A stretch of DNA of 44,791 nt from RGDT01 sp964630925 (GTDB lineage: Bacteria > Planctomycetota > Planctomycetia > Gemmatales > Gemmataceae): contig CAZVZK010000082.1 of assembly GCA_964630925.1 (NCBI GenBank), forward strand, positions 1 to 44,791, read 5' to 3'. This document shows, one piece after another, positions 23,233-31,445 of this stretch. Position 1 is the stretch's first letter. Each line of letters begins with the position of its first letter. The notes below the pieces were generated by a model. That model was not told the origin of the DNA. It saw only the letters and a program-made list of their open reading frames with translations, and did no database searches. Both the position numbers and the translations under genes were made by a program.

Positions 23233-26200
23233 TCACTTCTTGGGTGCTGGCTTGAGCTTCTCGTACTGCGCCTTCAGCGCCGGCTCCGCGGCCAGGAGGT
23301 CCGTGAAGCGCTGCTGCGACGCGCCGCCGCCGAACCCCGGCCACGACGCCTCGAAGGTGTTGATCTGCCTCGCGGCGCCGAGGACGGCGGCGTCGCGGTC
23401 CTTCTGCGTCGGCTTGGCGGCGCCGGACTTGTAGTAGCTGTAGACCATGTAGAAGTAGTATTCGAAGTAGACCTCACGGAGTGGGCCACCCTTCGGCGCC
23501 TCCGTCGCCAGCCGCTTCACCCACGGCATCCAGACGTTGAATGCGGTCCCGTACTTGCCCTCCTCGTGCAGCAGCAGGCCGTCCTCCTTGATCGCCACCA
23601 GGTCACGCGCCCCCCAGCCCGGCTTCTTGCCCACGGGCAGGATCGCCTCGTCGATCAGCTTGCGCGCCTCCTTCAGGTTCGCCGGCTCCTTGCTCAGCCG
23701 CAGCGCCCGGATGTACATGAGGCGGGCCGCCTTCGAATTCGGGTCCTTCTCGTTGACCGGCCCCTTGTTCAGCTCGGCCAATTCGCGGGCCGCCGCCGCG
23801 TGGTCGTCCATCCCCGAATAGCACGACGCCAACGCCTTGATCAGCTCCGGCGTCCGCTTGGCGTCCTTCGTCCGCTTCTTCAACAGCGCGGTGTAGCCCT
23901 GGATCGCCTTGTCCAGGGCGGCCTTGTCGCCCTTCTTGCGCACGTCGTCCACCTGGAGCCGGATCAGCCCGGCGAGGAGCTGGAGCGTCGTGGTCGCGCC
24001 GCCCATCTCGCCCTGCACCGCGTCGAGGGACTGCAACACCAGGTCGGTGCGGTCGATGTTGCCCTGCTGGAGGTGGGCCTTGAGCGCGATGGACAGGATG
24101 GCCGTCGCGAGCTGCTGGCCCTTCTGCATGCTCGTCTTCTCCGCGCTCTCCTCCGGCTTGGTGAGCGTGTCCACCAGCGGGTCGAGCATCTCGCCGGCCT
24201 TCTTGAAGTCGCCCGCGTCGAACGCCTTCGTCGCCAGGCCGTAGATGGCGAACAGCGACACGTCCGTCAGCTCGTAGCGGAGCTGATTCCGGATGGCCCT
24301 GTCCTCGTCCTCCTTCTCGCTGAACTTCAGCCCGTTCAGCTTCGGGATCAGCTCGTCGCACAGCGCCTTCATCTCGGGGAACTTCTTGAGGCGGAACCAC
24401 TCGCGGCCCAGCTTCGCCTTGGCCGCGATGGCGATCTTGTTCGTGAACGGGTCGGGGCCGATGGCCGACGTCGGCACCTTCTCCAGCGCCTCGATGGAGC
24501 GGCGGCGGTAGTCGTCCACGTCCTTGTCGCCGGCGATGGGGTCGGCCTTCGCCTTGTAGGCGCGGTCGCAGGCGTCGGAGATCTGGAAGCACACCAGCGC
24601 GTAGTTGCCGTAGCCCGGCGCGATGGCGCCGAGCTTGAGGATGGCGTCGGCGTACTTCTCCTCCTTGAGCATCTGCAGGCCGACGGTGTGGCGGGCCATC
24701 TCGCCGGCGTTGTCCTTGGGCCAACGCTCCTCGATGTACTTCGACAGCGACAGGAGCTTGGCCTGCAGCTCGGCCACCTCCTTCTCCTCGAACTTGGGGT
24801 TGCCACGCTTCTTGTCGAGCAGTTGGGTGCAGGCCTGGATGGTGTAGATGGCGGTGTTGGCGGCCTGCGGCGAACGCGGGTCGTCGCGGATGAACTCCTC
24901 GCCGGCCTTGAGGGCCTCCTCCAGGTCGCCGGTGTTCAGCGACCAGTAGGCGAGCATGGCGCGGGCGTTGTTGTACTCCGTCGTCCCCTTCACCTTCTTG
25001 GAGTCGGGGGCGGCCAGCGCCTTCTTGAGCGAGTCCTTGAGGGTGGCGAGGTGCGCCTCGCGCGTCTTCTCCGCCTCCTTCGGGTCGTTCGCCTTCACGA
25101 GGTCGGCCTCGGCGGCCTTGATCCTCTTGTTCAGGTCGGCCTTCTCGGCGGGCTCCGTCGCCTTGGCCAGGTCGCCGTTGAGTGACTTGATCTGCGCCCT
25201 CAGCTCCTCGACGTGGTCGATGCCGAGCTGGTACGCCTCGTACTGGGCGCGCACGTAGAACTCGTCGAAGAGCTTCAGCTCGGCGAGCTTGCGTTTGAAC
25301 AGGCCCTCGGCGACCATGGTCTGGATCTTGAGGCGGCGGGCGCGGTCGGTGTACTCGTTCTCCCCGGCCTCCAGCTCGCGGCACAGGGTGCGGGCGCGGG
25401 CGCGGTAGCCCGCCCGCTCGCCGGCGCCGAGCTTGGGGTTGTTCGCCGCCTTGGCCAGCGTGTCCGCCAGCAGGAAGGTGACGCCGTAGCCCTCAGGGGT
25501 CTTGAGGTGGCGCGGGTAGGAGCGACGCCAGCCCTCGCCGCCGTTGATGAGGCGGGCGGCCACGCCGGCGCCCGTCGAACCCTTCCACTTCGTGTCCTCG
25601 GGCAGCGGCTTCTCGTTGATCGCCAGCAGCCGGAAGTAGTACGCCAGGCGCTGGCCCTCGGCGGCCACGGGCTGGGTGGAGGCGATCACTTCGCTGAACT
25701 TGGCGCGGCCGGCGTCGGGGGTCTGGATCTGGAAGATGATGCGGCCCTGCCAGGCCTTGGCCTTCCAGGTGATGGCCGACTTCACGTCGCCGGCGGAGAG
25801 CGGGTCGAGGACGGCGAGGGCGCGGGTGAGGAGCTTGGAGGCGGCCTCGTCGCCGCCGGCGAGGTACGTCTCGGACTGCTCGTAGAGGTTCATGGCCCGC
25901 TCGAAGGTGGCCTGGAGGACGTCGGCCTCGGCGCGGGCGAGGGCCTGGCGGGCGAGCTTCTTCTTCGCAGGGTCGGGCTCGGCGTCGGGGTCGGGGAGCT
26001 TGTCGCGGAGGGCGGCCAGCTCCTTCTCGGCGACGGTGAGGCGGGCCTGGGCGGCGCCGAGGGTGTCGCGGGCCTGCTTGGACAGCGCCTGCTTCTTCGG
26101 CGCCTCCTCGGCGAGGATGGCCAGGCTCAGCTCGCTCTTCCCGATGGCGTTGAGGACGCGGGCGATGTCGAGGTTGGCCTCGGGCACGCGCGGGTGCCTG

Positions 26201-26505
26201 GGGTCGGCGGTGATGAATTGCTGGAAATCGCCCATGGCGTCGCGGTACAGGGCGAGGCGTTTGGTGGTGTCCGGCTCGTCGGCGGCGAGGCGGAGGCGCG
26301 TCTTGGCCGACTCCAGCGGCAGCTCCTTCTTGAGGGCCTCGGGCGCGCCGGCCTCCAGACGCTTGAGCATCTCCAGCGCGAGGTCCACGTCGCCGCGGGC
26401 GCGGAGCGCCTCGACGAAACGCAGGTCCTCGCGGTAGGCGGGCTCCTGGGCGGCGGCGGGCAGGGCGGGCCAGAGGAGGGCGAGGAGGACCAGGGAGCGG
26501 CGCAT
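23233..26505 (-). CDS. Large exported TPR-like scaffold protein
   Basis: This 1090-aa protein has a signal peptide (cleavage about 19-20, LPAAA-QE) followed by tandem degenerate TPR-like helical repeats over the whole length. A charged coiled coil lies at about 430-480 (ELRAQIKSLNGDLAKATEPA, KADLNKRIKAAEADLVK). No catalytic motif is seen. Proteins of this size and type are abundant in planctomycete envelopes. It is the first gene of an operon with the 382-aa TPR protein. It diverges from the ATP-grasp gene across a 189-bp region that holds a perfect 20-bp inverted repeat. Interaction with envelope partners is inferred. Confidence 0.85.
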   Translation of the reverse strand: MRRSLVLLALLWPALPAAAQEPAYREDLRFVEALRARGDVDLALEMLKRLEAGAPEALKKELPLESAKTRLRLAADEPDTTKRLALYRDAMGDFQQFITADPRHPRVPEANLDIARVLNAIGKSELSLAILAEEAPKKQALSKQARDTLGAAQARLTVAEKELAALRDKLPDPDAEPDPAKKKLARQALARAEADVLQATFERAMNLYEQSETYLAGGDEAASKLLTRALAVLDPLSAGDVKSAITWKAKAWQGRIIFQIQTPDAGRAKFSEVIASTQPVAAEGQRLAYYFRLLAINEKPLPEDTKWKGSTGAGVAARLINGGEGWRRSYPRHLKTPEGYGVTFLLADTLAKAANNPKLGAGERAGYRARARTLCRELEAGENEYTDRARRLKIQTMVAEGLFKRKLAELKLFDEFYVRAQYEAYQLGIDHVEELRAQIKSLNGDLAKATEPAEKADLNKRIKAAEADLVKANDPKEAEKTREAHLATLKDSLKKALAAPDSKKVKGTTEYNNARAMLAYWSLNTGDLEEALKAGEEFIRDDPRSPQAANTAIYTIQACTQLLDKKRGNPKFEEKEVAELQAKLLSLSKYIEERWPKDNAGEMARHTVGLQMLKEEKYADAILKLGAIAPGYGNYALVCFQISDACDRAYKAKADPIAGDKDVDDYRRRSIEALEKVPTSAIGPDPFTNKIAIAAKAKLGREWFRLKKFPEMKALCDELIPKLNGLKFSEKEDEDRAIRNQLRYELTDVSLFAIYGLATKAFDAGDFKKAGEMLDPLVDTLTKPEESAEKTSMQKGQQLATAILSIALKAHLQQGNIDRTDLVLQSLDAVQGEMGGATTTLQLLAGLIRLQVDDVRKKGDKAALDKAIQGYTALLKKRTKDAKRTPELIKALASCYSGMDDHAAAARELAELNKGPVNEKDPNSKAARLMYIRALRLSKEPANLKEARKLIDEAILPVGKKPGWGARDLVAIKEDGLLLHEEGKYGTAFNVWMPWVKRLATEAPKGGPLREVYFEYYFYMVYSYYKSGAAKPTQKDRDAAVLGAARQINTFEASWPGFGGGASQQRFTDLLAAEPALKAQYEKLKPAPKK

Positions 26506-26593
26506 GGTGAGACGGACCTCAGGAGAGGCGGGCCATGCGTTCCATTCTGGGCCCCACGCGCGGGGCTGTCAAGCGGACGAGTCTCCTCGTGGC

Positions 26594-26644
26594 GGCGAGA
26601 CTTTCGGCCTGCCACGCTTGAATCGGCAGGCCGAAAGTCTCGCC
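26594..26644. repeat. Perfect 20-bp inverted repeat in divergent promoter region
   Basis: GGCGAGACTTTCGGCCTGCC at 26594-26613 is mirrored exactly at 26625-26644, with an 11-nt spacer. It sits between the divergent starts at 26505 and 26695. It could be an operator, a very stable hairpin in the leader of one transcript, or a mobile palindromic element. Confidence 0.85.
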
Positions 26645-26681
26645 GGAACGGGAAGACGCGGCCTCCGGGGGCCGCCGCCCA

Positions 26682-26697
26682 TACACTGGCCCCCATG
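26682..26697 (+). promoter_or_regulatory. -10-like box immediately before the ATP-grasp start
   Basis: TACACT at 26682-26687 ends 7 nt before the ATG at 26695, the spacing expected for a leaderless transcript. No Shine-Dalgarno sequence is visible. No good -35 hexamer was found, so the assignment is weak. Confidence 0.3.
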
Positions 26698-27891
26698 AGT
26701 GCGCCGAAAACGATCCTCTGCATCTCCAGCTACTTCAAGGGCAACCGCTTCTTGCGCAGGGCGCGGCAGGAGGGGGCGCGCGTCTTCCTCCTGACCGTGG
26801 AATCACTCCGCACGGCGGCCTGGGAGCGCGAGAATCTCGCCGACCTGTTCGTCATGCCGGCGCTGGCCGACGCCGGCGAGGCCATCAAGGGCGTCGCCTA
26901 CCTGATGCGCGGGGAGCGGATCACGCACATCACCGCCCTCGATGATTACGACGTGGAATTGGGCGCCGCGTTGCGCGAGCACTTCCGCCTGCCTGGGGTC
27001 GGGCAGTCCGCCGTGCGTTTCTTCCGCGACAAGCTGGCCATGCGTGTCAAGGCCCGCGAGCTGGGCATCCCCGTGCCGGACTTCACGCCCCTGTGGCACC
27101 ACGACGACGTGCGGCGGTTCCTGGCCACGGTGCCGGCGCCGTGGCTGGTCAAGCCGCGTCACGAGGCGTCGAGCATCGGCATCAAGAAGATGCACGACGC
27201 CGACGCCGTCTGGCGCCGCATCGACGAGCTGGGCGACGAGGCATCGTACCACCTGCTCGAAAGCTTCGTGCCGAGCGACCTGTATCACGTCGACAGCATC
27301 GTCTCCGGCGGCAAGGTGGTGTTCGCCGAGGCGGGGAGGTACCACAGGCCGCTGCTGGAGGTGTACACGGGCGGCGGCGTCTTCGCGACGCGGACGGCGG
27401 ACCGGGACGCCCCCGAGGTCCGCGAGATGCTGGAGATGAACGCGAGGCTGCTGACCGGCTTCGGCCTGCACGACGGCTGCTCGCACACCGAGTTCCTGCG
27501 GGCGCGGGAGGGCGGCGGGCTGTACTTCCTGGAGACGAGCTGCCGCGTGGGCGGGGCCGGCATCTCCGACATGGTGGAGGCGGCGACGGGGCTGAACCTG
27601 TGGGAGGAGTGGGCCGCCGTCGAATTGGCGGAGCCGGGCGCGTACAGGGTGCCGGCGCTAAGCCGGGAGTTCGGCGGGGCGGCCGTGTCGCTGGCGCGGG
27701 AGGAGGCGCCGGACTCGTCGGGTTTCAACGACCCCGAGGTGTACCGCCGGCTCGACCAGAAGCACCACATCGGGCTGATCCTGAGGTCGGCGGACTCGGG
27801 GCGGATCGACCGGCTGCTGGACGACTACATGACGCGCATCGCGCGGGACTTCCAGGCGGTGCTGCCGCCGGCGGACAAGGCGACGGCGTGA
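26695..27891 (+). CDS. ATP-grasp family ligase
   Basis: This 398-aa protein is of the carbamoyl-phosphate-synthase-like ATP-grasp type. It has an N-terminal Rossmann-like preATP domain (KTILCISSYFKGNRFLRRAR). The ATP-binding region is PAPWLVKPRHEASSIGIKKM (about 145-165), followed by LLESFVPSDLYHVDS. The Mg2+/catalytic segment is HTEFLR...YFLETSCRVGGAGISDM, with Glu and Arg in the usual places. Such enzymes join a carboxylate to an amine or thiol through an acyl phosphate; the substrate is unknown. The frame is open far upstream only because it runs antisense to the large TPR gene; the start is set at 26695. Confidence 0.85.
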   Translation: MSAPKTILCISSYFKGNRFLRRARQEGARVFLLTVESLRTAAWERENLADLFVMPALADAGEAIKGVAYLMRGERITHITALDDYDVELGAALREHFRLPGVGQSAVRFFRDKLAMRVKARELGIPVPDFTPLWHHDDVRRFLATVPAPWLVKPRHEASSIGIKKMHDADAVWRRIDELGDEASYHLLESFVPSDLYHVDSIVSGGKVVFAEAGRYHRPLLEVYTGGGVFATRTADRDAPEVREMLEMNARLLTGFGLHDGCSHTEFLRAREGGGLYFLETSCRVGGAGISDMVEAATGLNLWEEWAAVELAEPGAYRVPALSREFGGAAVSLAREEAPDSSGFNDPEVYRRLDQKHHIGLILRSADSGRIDRLLDDYMTRIARDFQAVLPPADKATA

Positions 27892-28181
27892 GCGGGCGTA
27901 TCACACGCCGCCGACCCGCCCTCAAGGGCGGGTCTACAAACCCAGGCCCCGTGAACGGGGCTTCGACAAGGGCGACTGCCGGGTGGGGGTTGCCTGCCGG
28001 ATCGCTCCCGGCCTGGGTGATAGGGTGTTGGGGTGGTAGAGGTGGCAGGCGGCGGATGCCCGGCCGGTCAACGCCACGGAAGCTGGCCCTGGCAGGCGGT
28101 CGCGCTCTGCAACACGTCGCGGGTGCGAGGGGGGGGCGGCGGCGGCGCGGGCGGCTATCCTCACCCGGTGAGGGCCTGGGC
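27892..28181. other. Intergenic region with hairpins
   Basis: The region holds two hairpins close behind the ATP-grasp gene, listed separately, and no coding sequence that I can support. A TATCCT -10-like box at 28155-28160 lies 21 nt before the ATG of the next gene. Confidence 0.5.
27913..27961 (+). terminator. Two adjacent hairpins after the ATP-grasp gene
   Basis: The first hairpin is GACCCGCCC (27913-27921), loop TCAA, GGGCGGGTC (27926-27934), a perfect 9-bp stem. The second is GCCCCGT (27946-27952), loop GA, ACGGGGC (27955-27961), extendable by a G-T and an A-T pair. They start 22 bp after the stop codon. No U-tract follows, so they may mark transcript ends or be intergenic repeats. Confidence 0.5.
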
Positions 28182-28856
28182 ATGACGGAGGCGGAGTCGG
28201 AAGCCTGGGGCGACAACCTGAGGGTGCAAGGCTTCCTTCAAGCCCGGGAGCGTAGCCGGAAGGCGCGCCTTTTCGCCTGCGCCTGCTGCCGGGCGGTGTG
28301 GGGTGGCCTGGGGCCGGACAGGTTGCGCCGGGCGGTCGAGGCGGCCGAGCTGTACGCCGACGGGGCTTGCACCCGCAAGGATATGGACCGCGCGCACTCC
28401 ATGGCCTGCGAGTCGGCACTGCGGGCGCGGCCACACACGATGACAAGGCCCCCGGCCCACCTGGCCGCCACCCCCGAGGAGGCCAGGCTCCGGTTGGCGG
28501 CTGGTGCGGCACACCCGCACGAGCCGTTCCACGTCGGCCAACTGCGGTTCCTCACCGCCGACGAGGCCCTCGCCGAGGCCAGCCTGCCGATCCTCCGCGA
28601 CCTCTTCGGCGACCCCGCCCGCCCCGCCTCGCTGGCCCCGGCCTGCCGAACGGCGGTGGCTGTGTCGCTCGCCCAGGCCGCATACGAACAGCGGGAATTG
28701 CCCTCCGGCCACCTTGAGCCGGCGCGTCTCGCCGTCTGCTCGGATGCTCTGGAGGAGGCCGGCTGCACCGACGCCGGCATCCTCTCCCACCTGCGTTCGG
28801 CGGGGCCTCATGTGCGTGGCTGCTGGGCGGTTGACCTCATCCTCGGCAAGGGGTGA
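28182..28856 (+). CDS. FACACC-motif family protein (Gemmata-type)
   Basis: This 224-aa protein belongs to a family I associate with Gemmata-like genomes, recognised by KARLFACACCRAVW (C33, C35, C36), LPILRDLFGDPARPASLAPA and the closing SDALEEAGC...GPHVRGCWAVDLILGKG. The start is chosen at the MTEAE typical of the family; GAGGGCC precedes it. There is no signal peptide. The conserved cysteines could bind metal. Function is unknown. It converges with the small minus-strand gene ending at 28866, with a 9-bp gap. Confidence 0.75.
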   Translation: MTEAESEAWGDNLRVQGFLQARERSRKARLFACACCRAVWGGLGPDRLRRAVEAAELYADGACTRKDMDRAHSMACESALRARPHTMTRPPAHLAATPEEARLRLAAGAAHPHEPFHVGQLRFLTADEALAEASLPILRDLFGDPARPASLAPACRTAVAVSLAQAAYEQRELPSGHLEPARLAVCSDALEEAGCTDAGILSHLRSAGPHVRGCWAVDLILGKG

Positions 28857-28865
28857 CCGCCTCTC

Positions 28866-29117
28866 TCACACGGCGGCGACCTTCTCCCGCAACAACCCCT
28901 CGAACCGCTCGCGCGGGAGGAGGCCCTTGAAGTCGAGGATGTGGCGGGCGGCCACGAGGTCGCCGGGCATCACCTCCTCATCGTCACCGTAAGGCGGGTA
29001 GAGGAACCAGGTCTTCGTCGGGGCGTGGTCGAACCGCACGGACTTCTCGTCGGCCCGCACGGTGAAGCCGAGGTCGAGCAGGATCTGCCGCAGCACGCCG
29101 AACGTCGCCTTGAGCAT
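28866..29117 (-). CDS. Small protein, possibly HicA-like (83 aa)
   Basis: This 83-aa protein reads FGVLRQILLDLGFTVR, then SVRFDHAPTKTWFLYPPYGD, then DLVAARHILDFKGLL. The helix-strand-strand-helix order and the F-H-x(3)-T element loosely recall HicA/YcfA double-stranded-RNA-binding-like folds, but a catalytic His cannot be assigned with confidence. GGGGAGGG precedes the ATG at 29117. It lies 13 bp downstream of the DUF4365 gene, so the two form an operon. It could be a partner or regulator of that predicted nuclease. Confidence 0.65.
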   Translation of the reverse strand: MLKATFGVLRQILLDLGFTVRADEKSVRFDHAPTKTWFLYPPYGDDEEVMPGDLVAARHILDFKGLLPRERFEGLLREKVAAV

Positions 29118-29130
29118 GGCCCGCCCTCCC

Positions 29131-29631
29131 CTATCGCCCTTCCGCCTCGTCGCGCAACGCCGCGAAGTGTCTGATCGCCGGCGGGTCGAGTACAACACGT
29201 TCGGCCAGATGGACCGTCACCCTCTTGCCCGCCGTGAACAGGTCGAAGTCGGGCAGGGCGGCGAAGTGGCCCTGGACGTGGAGCCAGTGGGCGCGATTCG
29301 CCCGTACATCATACACGACCAGGATCACCGGCAACAACTGCCGCAGCCAACTGACGAGGGCGGATCGCTCGATGCGGAAGGCGGCCAGGCCGTCCCCTGA
29401 CCAGCGGAGTGTCTCCGTCGCCTTGACCTGGAGGTAGATGTTGCTGCTCTCGACCTCGCCAGCGGTGGTGTAGGTGAACAGGACGAGGTCGAGGCCGTAG
29501 TCGCTCCGCGTGCGTTCGACGGTGCCGCCCCCGAGCAGGGCTTGCCTCTCGACGTGGTTGACGGCCAGGTCGCCGATGACGTGCTCGCGCGTCCGCAGTT
29601 TCCCCCTTGGCGGGGGCTTCTTCTTCGCCAT
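29131..29631 (-). CDS. DUF4365-type predicted nuclease
   Basis: This 166-aa protein has the DUF4365 pattern: GTVERTRSDYGLDLVLFTY, GEVESSNIYLQVKATETLRW, a short helix, then LLPVILVVYDVRANRAHWLHV. It fits the PD-(D/E)xK fold with D48 (or D44) and Q68-x-K70, Gln replacing Glu as in several members. The start at 29631 opens with a Lys/Pro-rich tail. A TATCAT box (complement of 29668-29673) lies 36 nt upstream. DUF4365 proteins often sit in defence loci; function here is not proven. Confidence 0.75.
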   Translation of the reverse strand: MAKKKPPPRGKLRTREHVIGDLAVNHVERQALLGGGTVERTRSDYGLDLVLFTYTTAGEVESSNIYLQVKATETLRWSGDGLAAFRIERSALVSWLRQLLPVILVVYDVRANRAHWLHVQGHFAALPDFDLFTAGKRVTVHLAERVVLDPPAIRHFAALRDEAEGR

Positions 29632-30109
29632 GTCGGGATCCCCGGGTGTCGGCCGGCCGCGTGGGAGATGATAGAATCGTCCTGTGCGTGAGTACATGTC
29701 GCCGGTGAGGACGGGTCGAGGCGGCTTCGTGCTGGCGTGGAGGCGGAGGGCCACAGGACAGAGTCGGAGTGGCTGACGGGTGCCGTGCCGGACCTGTTGC
29801 AACGTGCCGAGCGGATGCCTGGCCGCGGGGTGACCTCGTCCCCAGGTTGCGGACGGCCATTGAGCGGCTCGAGGCCGCGGCCGACGACCCCATAAGAAAG
29901 CCAACTGATCGCCTTCCAGTCGATCCGAGTTGTCTGGAAGACAGGATCGTCGATTCGCGAGCCGCGATCGGCGATTGGCCAGCTCGTCAGACCAGCTGGT
30001 GACTCGCGCGCTCGCGGCCAGTCCGTGACACCGTGCGTAAGCCGGCACCAGAGTCAACTGCCCACTCGTAGGGGAAGTGGGCAGGTGGATCGCAGAGCTG
30101 GCCGCCGGA
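29632..30109. other. Intergenic region, possible gene relic
   Basis: This 478-bp region has no intact gene. On the plus strand about 29757-29815 reads TESEWLTGAVPDLLQRAER, which recalls the MTEAEW...ML-FL start of the FACACC family but runs into noise. GGGAAGTGGGCAGGTG at 30072-30087 is an exact copy of 1501-1516, preceded by CCCACT that can pair with AGTGGG. Confidence 0.4.
30072..30087 (+). repeat. Distant copy of the 1501-1516 repeat
   Basis: GGGAAGTGGGCAGGTG matches 1501-1516 at 16 of 16 positions. CCCACT at 30061-30066 can pair with AGTGGG inside it to form a short hairpin. It is located 23 bp beyond the 3' end of the TPR gene that ends at 30110. Confidence 0.6.
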
Positions 30110-31219
30110 TCAACGCCCGGCGTCCATGCGATAGGGCTTCCTGGCCTCGTAGTGCGCGACCCGGGCGCGGGCCTCGTCGCCGTCCCGCCTGGCGAACTCC
30201 TCGTCCTTGAGCGCCCGCCTCTGGTACTGCACCGCCTTCTCGAAGTCGCCGGCCTCGGCCCAGGCGGCGGCCAGGGCGTCGAGAGAGTCGCCCTTCTTCC
30301 ACCGCGTCACCGAGCAGGCCAGCTCGGCCAGCTTGACGGCCTGCTTGCCGTCGCGGATCCTGTCGTCGGGGCACGACGCCAGCAGCCGCGCCTTCGCCGC
30401 CAGGGCGTATTCGAATTTCGGGTTGATCTTCAGGGCGGCGTCGAGGTCGGCCAACCCCTTCGTGTACTCGCCCTTCGCGACCCACAGCCGCGAGCGGTTG
30501 TACACCGAGCCGGGGTGACCGGGGTCGTGGCGGAACGCCTCGGTGAAGTCCTTGATGGCCGCGTCGTAATCGCCCCTCTCGATCCAGGCGTTGCCGCGCT
30601 GGTTGTAGGCCGACGGGTGCTTCGGCTCCAGGCGGATGGCCTCGCCGTAGTCCTTGATGGCCCTGTCGGTGTCGCCCTTGCTCATCCAGGCGTTGCCGCG
30701 GCTGAGGTACGCCTTGCCGTAACCTTCATCGAGCCGGATGGCCTCGGTGAAGGCATCGATGGCGCGGCCCAGGTCGCGCTTTTGGGCCCAGGCGTTGCCG
30801 ACGTTCAGGCGGGCCGACGCCGACCGCGGGTCGAGCTTCACGACCTCCTCGAAGTCGCGCAGCGCCTTGTCCGCCTCGCCCCTGGCCCTCCACGCGATCC
30901 CCCGGTAGTTCCAGGCCCAGGGGTCCTTCGGGGCGGCGGCGATGAGGCGGGAGTAGTGGGCGGGCGCGTCCTCCAAAACGACCCACTCGTCGCGCTTGCC
31001 CCATCCCGCCTGCCCGCGCGAGTGCAGCCGCAGCTCGTCGCCCTTCGCCTCGATCACCGTGTAGACGGCTTCCTTCCGCGCGACCCCGGATTCCCCCAGG
31101 GCCGGGCGGATCCGGGCTTTCGGGCCCGCCGGCATCACCAGGGCGCCGGGCTTCCGGGCGTCGAGCAGGATCGGCGCGTCGGGCAACAGCAACGCGAGGA
31201 TGAAGACCTGGCACGGCAT
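30110..31219 (-). CDS. Exported TPR-repeat protein
   Basis: This 369-aa protein has a weak N-terminal signal (MPCQVFILALLLPDAP). A small domain (about 25-85) precedes at least five well-formed TPRs (about 90-275), such as WNYRGIAWRARGEADKALRD, AYLSRGNAWMSKGDTDRAIK and AYNQRGNAWIERGDYDAAIK. The C-terminal segment (LLASCPDDRIRDGKQAVKLA, ELACSVT) is the usual end of planctomycete TPR proteins of this type. An upstream in-frame extension crosses a repeat and is not used. It probably mediates protein-protein contacts. Confidence 0.85.
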   Translation of the reverse strand: MPCQVFILALLLPDAPILLDARKPGALVMPAGPKARIRPALGESGVARKEAVYTVIEAKGDELRLHSRGQAGWGKRDEWVVLEDAPAHYSRLIAAAPKDPWAWNYRGIAWRARGEADKALRDFEEVVKLDPRSASARLNVGNAWAQKRDLGRAIDAFTEAIRLDEGYGKAYLSRGNAWMSKGDTDRAIKDYGEAIRLEPKHPSAYNQRGNAWIERGDYDAAIKDFTEAFRHDPGHPGSVYNRSRLWVAKGEYTKGLADLDAALKINPKFEYALAAKARLLASCPDDRIRDGKQAVKLAELACSVTRWKKGDSLDALAAAWAEAGDFEKAVQYQRRALKDEEFARRDGDEARARVAHYEARKPYRMDAGR

Positions 31220-31272
31220 GTGACGCCTCCTCCGGCCTGGGCGCATCCTAAAAAGGGGGCCTCCGTGCGTCA

Positions 31273-31388
31273 AGAAAGCGGACGTCTTCTCGTAGAGCAC
31301 GCATCCTGCGTGCTCGCCCGCCCCAGAGCCATCACGCCCATTCAGCGGCCCCGCGGAGCACGCATCCTGCGTGCTCTACGAGAAGAGC
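31273..31388. repeat. 30-bp inverted repeat, each arm itself a hairpin
   Basis: The left arm, CTTCTCGTA followed by GAGCACGCA-TCC-TGCGTGCTC (about 31286-31315), is mirrored on the right by GAGCACGCA-TCC-TGCGTGCTC then TACGAGAAG (about 31355-31384). The arms differ only in the three loop bases. Each GAGCACGCA/TGCGTGCTC is a perfect 9-bp hairpin with a 3-nt loop, so a cruciform or two small hairpins are possible. It lies between divergent genes (starts 31219 and 31446). It looks like a mobile palindromic repeat. Confidence 0.85.
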
Positions 31389-31409
31389 CGCCACGCCGTC
31401 AAGCCGGCA

Positions 31410-31439
31410 TCGACCCCGTCGGCGCGGGCGTGGTATCCT
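31410..31439 (+). promoter_or_regulatory. Promoter-like element for leaderless esterase transcript
   Basis: TCGACC (31410-31415), an 18-nt spacer and TATCCT (31434-31439) end only 6 nt before the ATG at 31446, so the mRNA would be leaderless or nearly so. The -35 hexamer equals that before the nuclease-TOPRIM pair. Confidence 0.4.
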
Positions 31440-31445
31440 GTAGGC

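Noticed and set aside
25213..26694. In-frame 494-codon extension upstream of the ATP-grasp gene
   Set aside because: It is antisense to the large TPR gene and its translation is Leu/Gly/Ala-rich noise. The ATP-grasp fold begins at the ATG at 26695.
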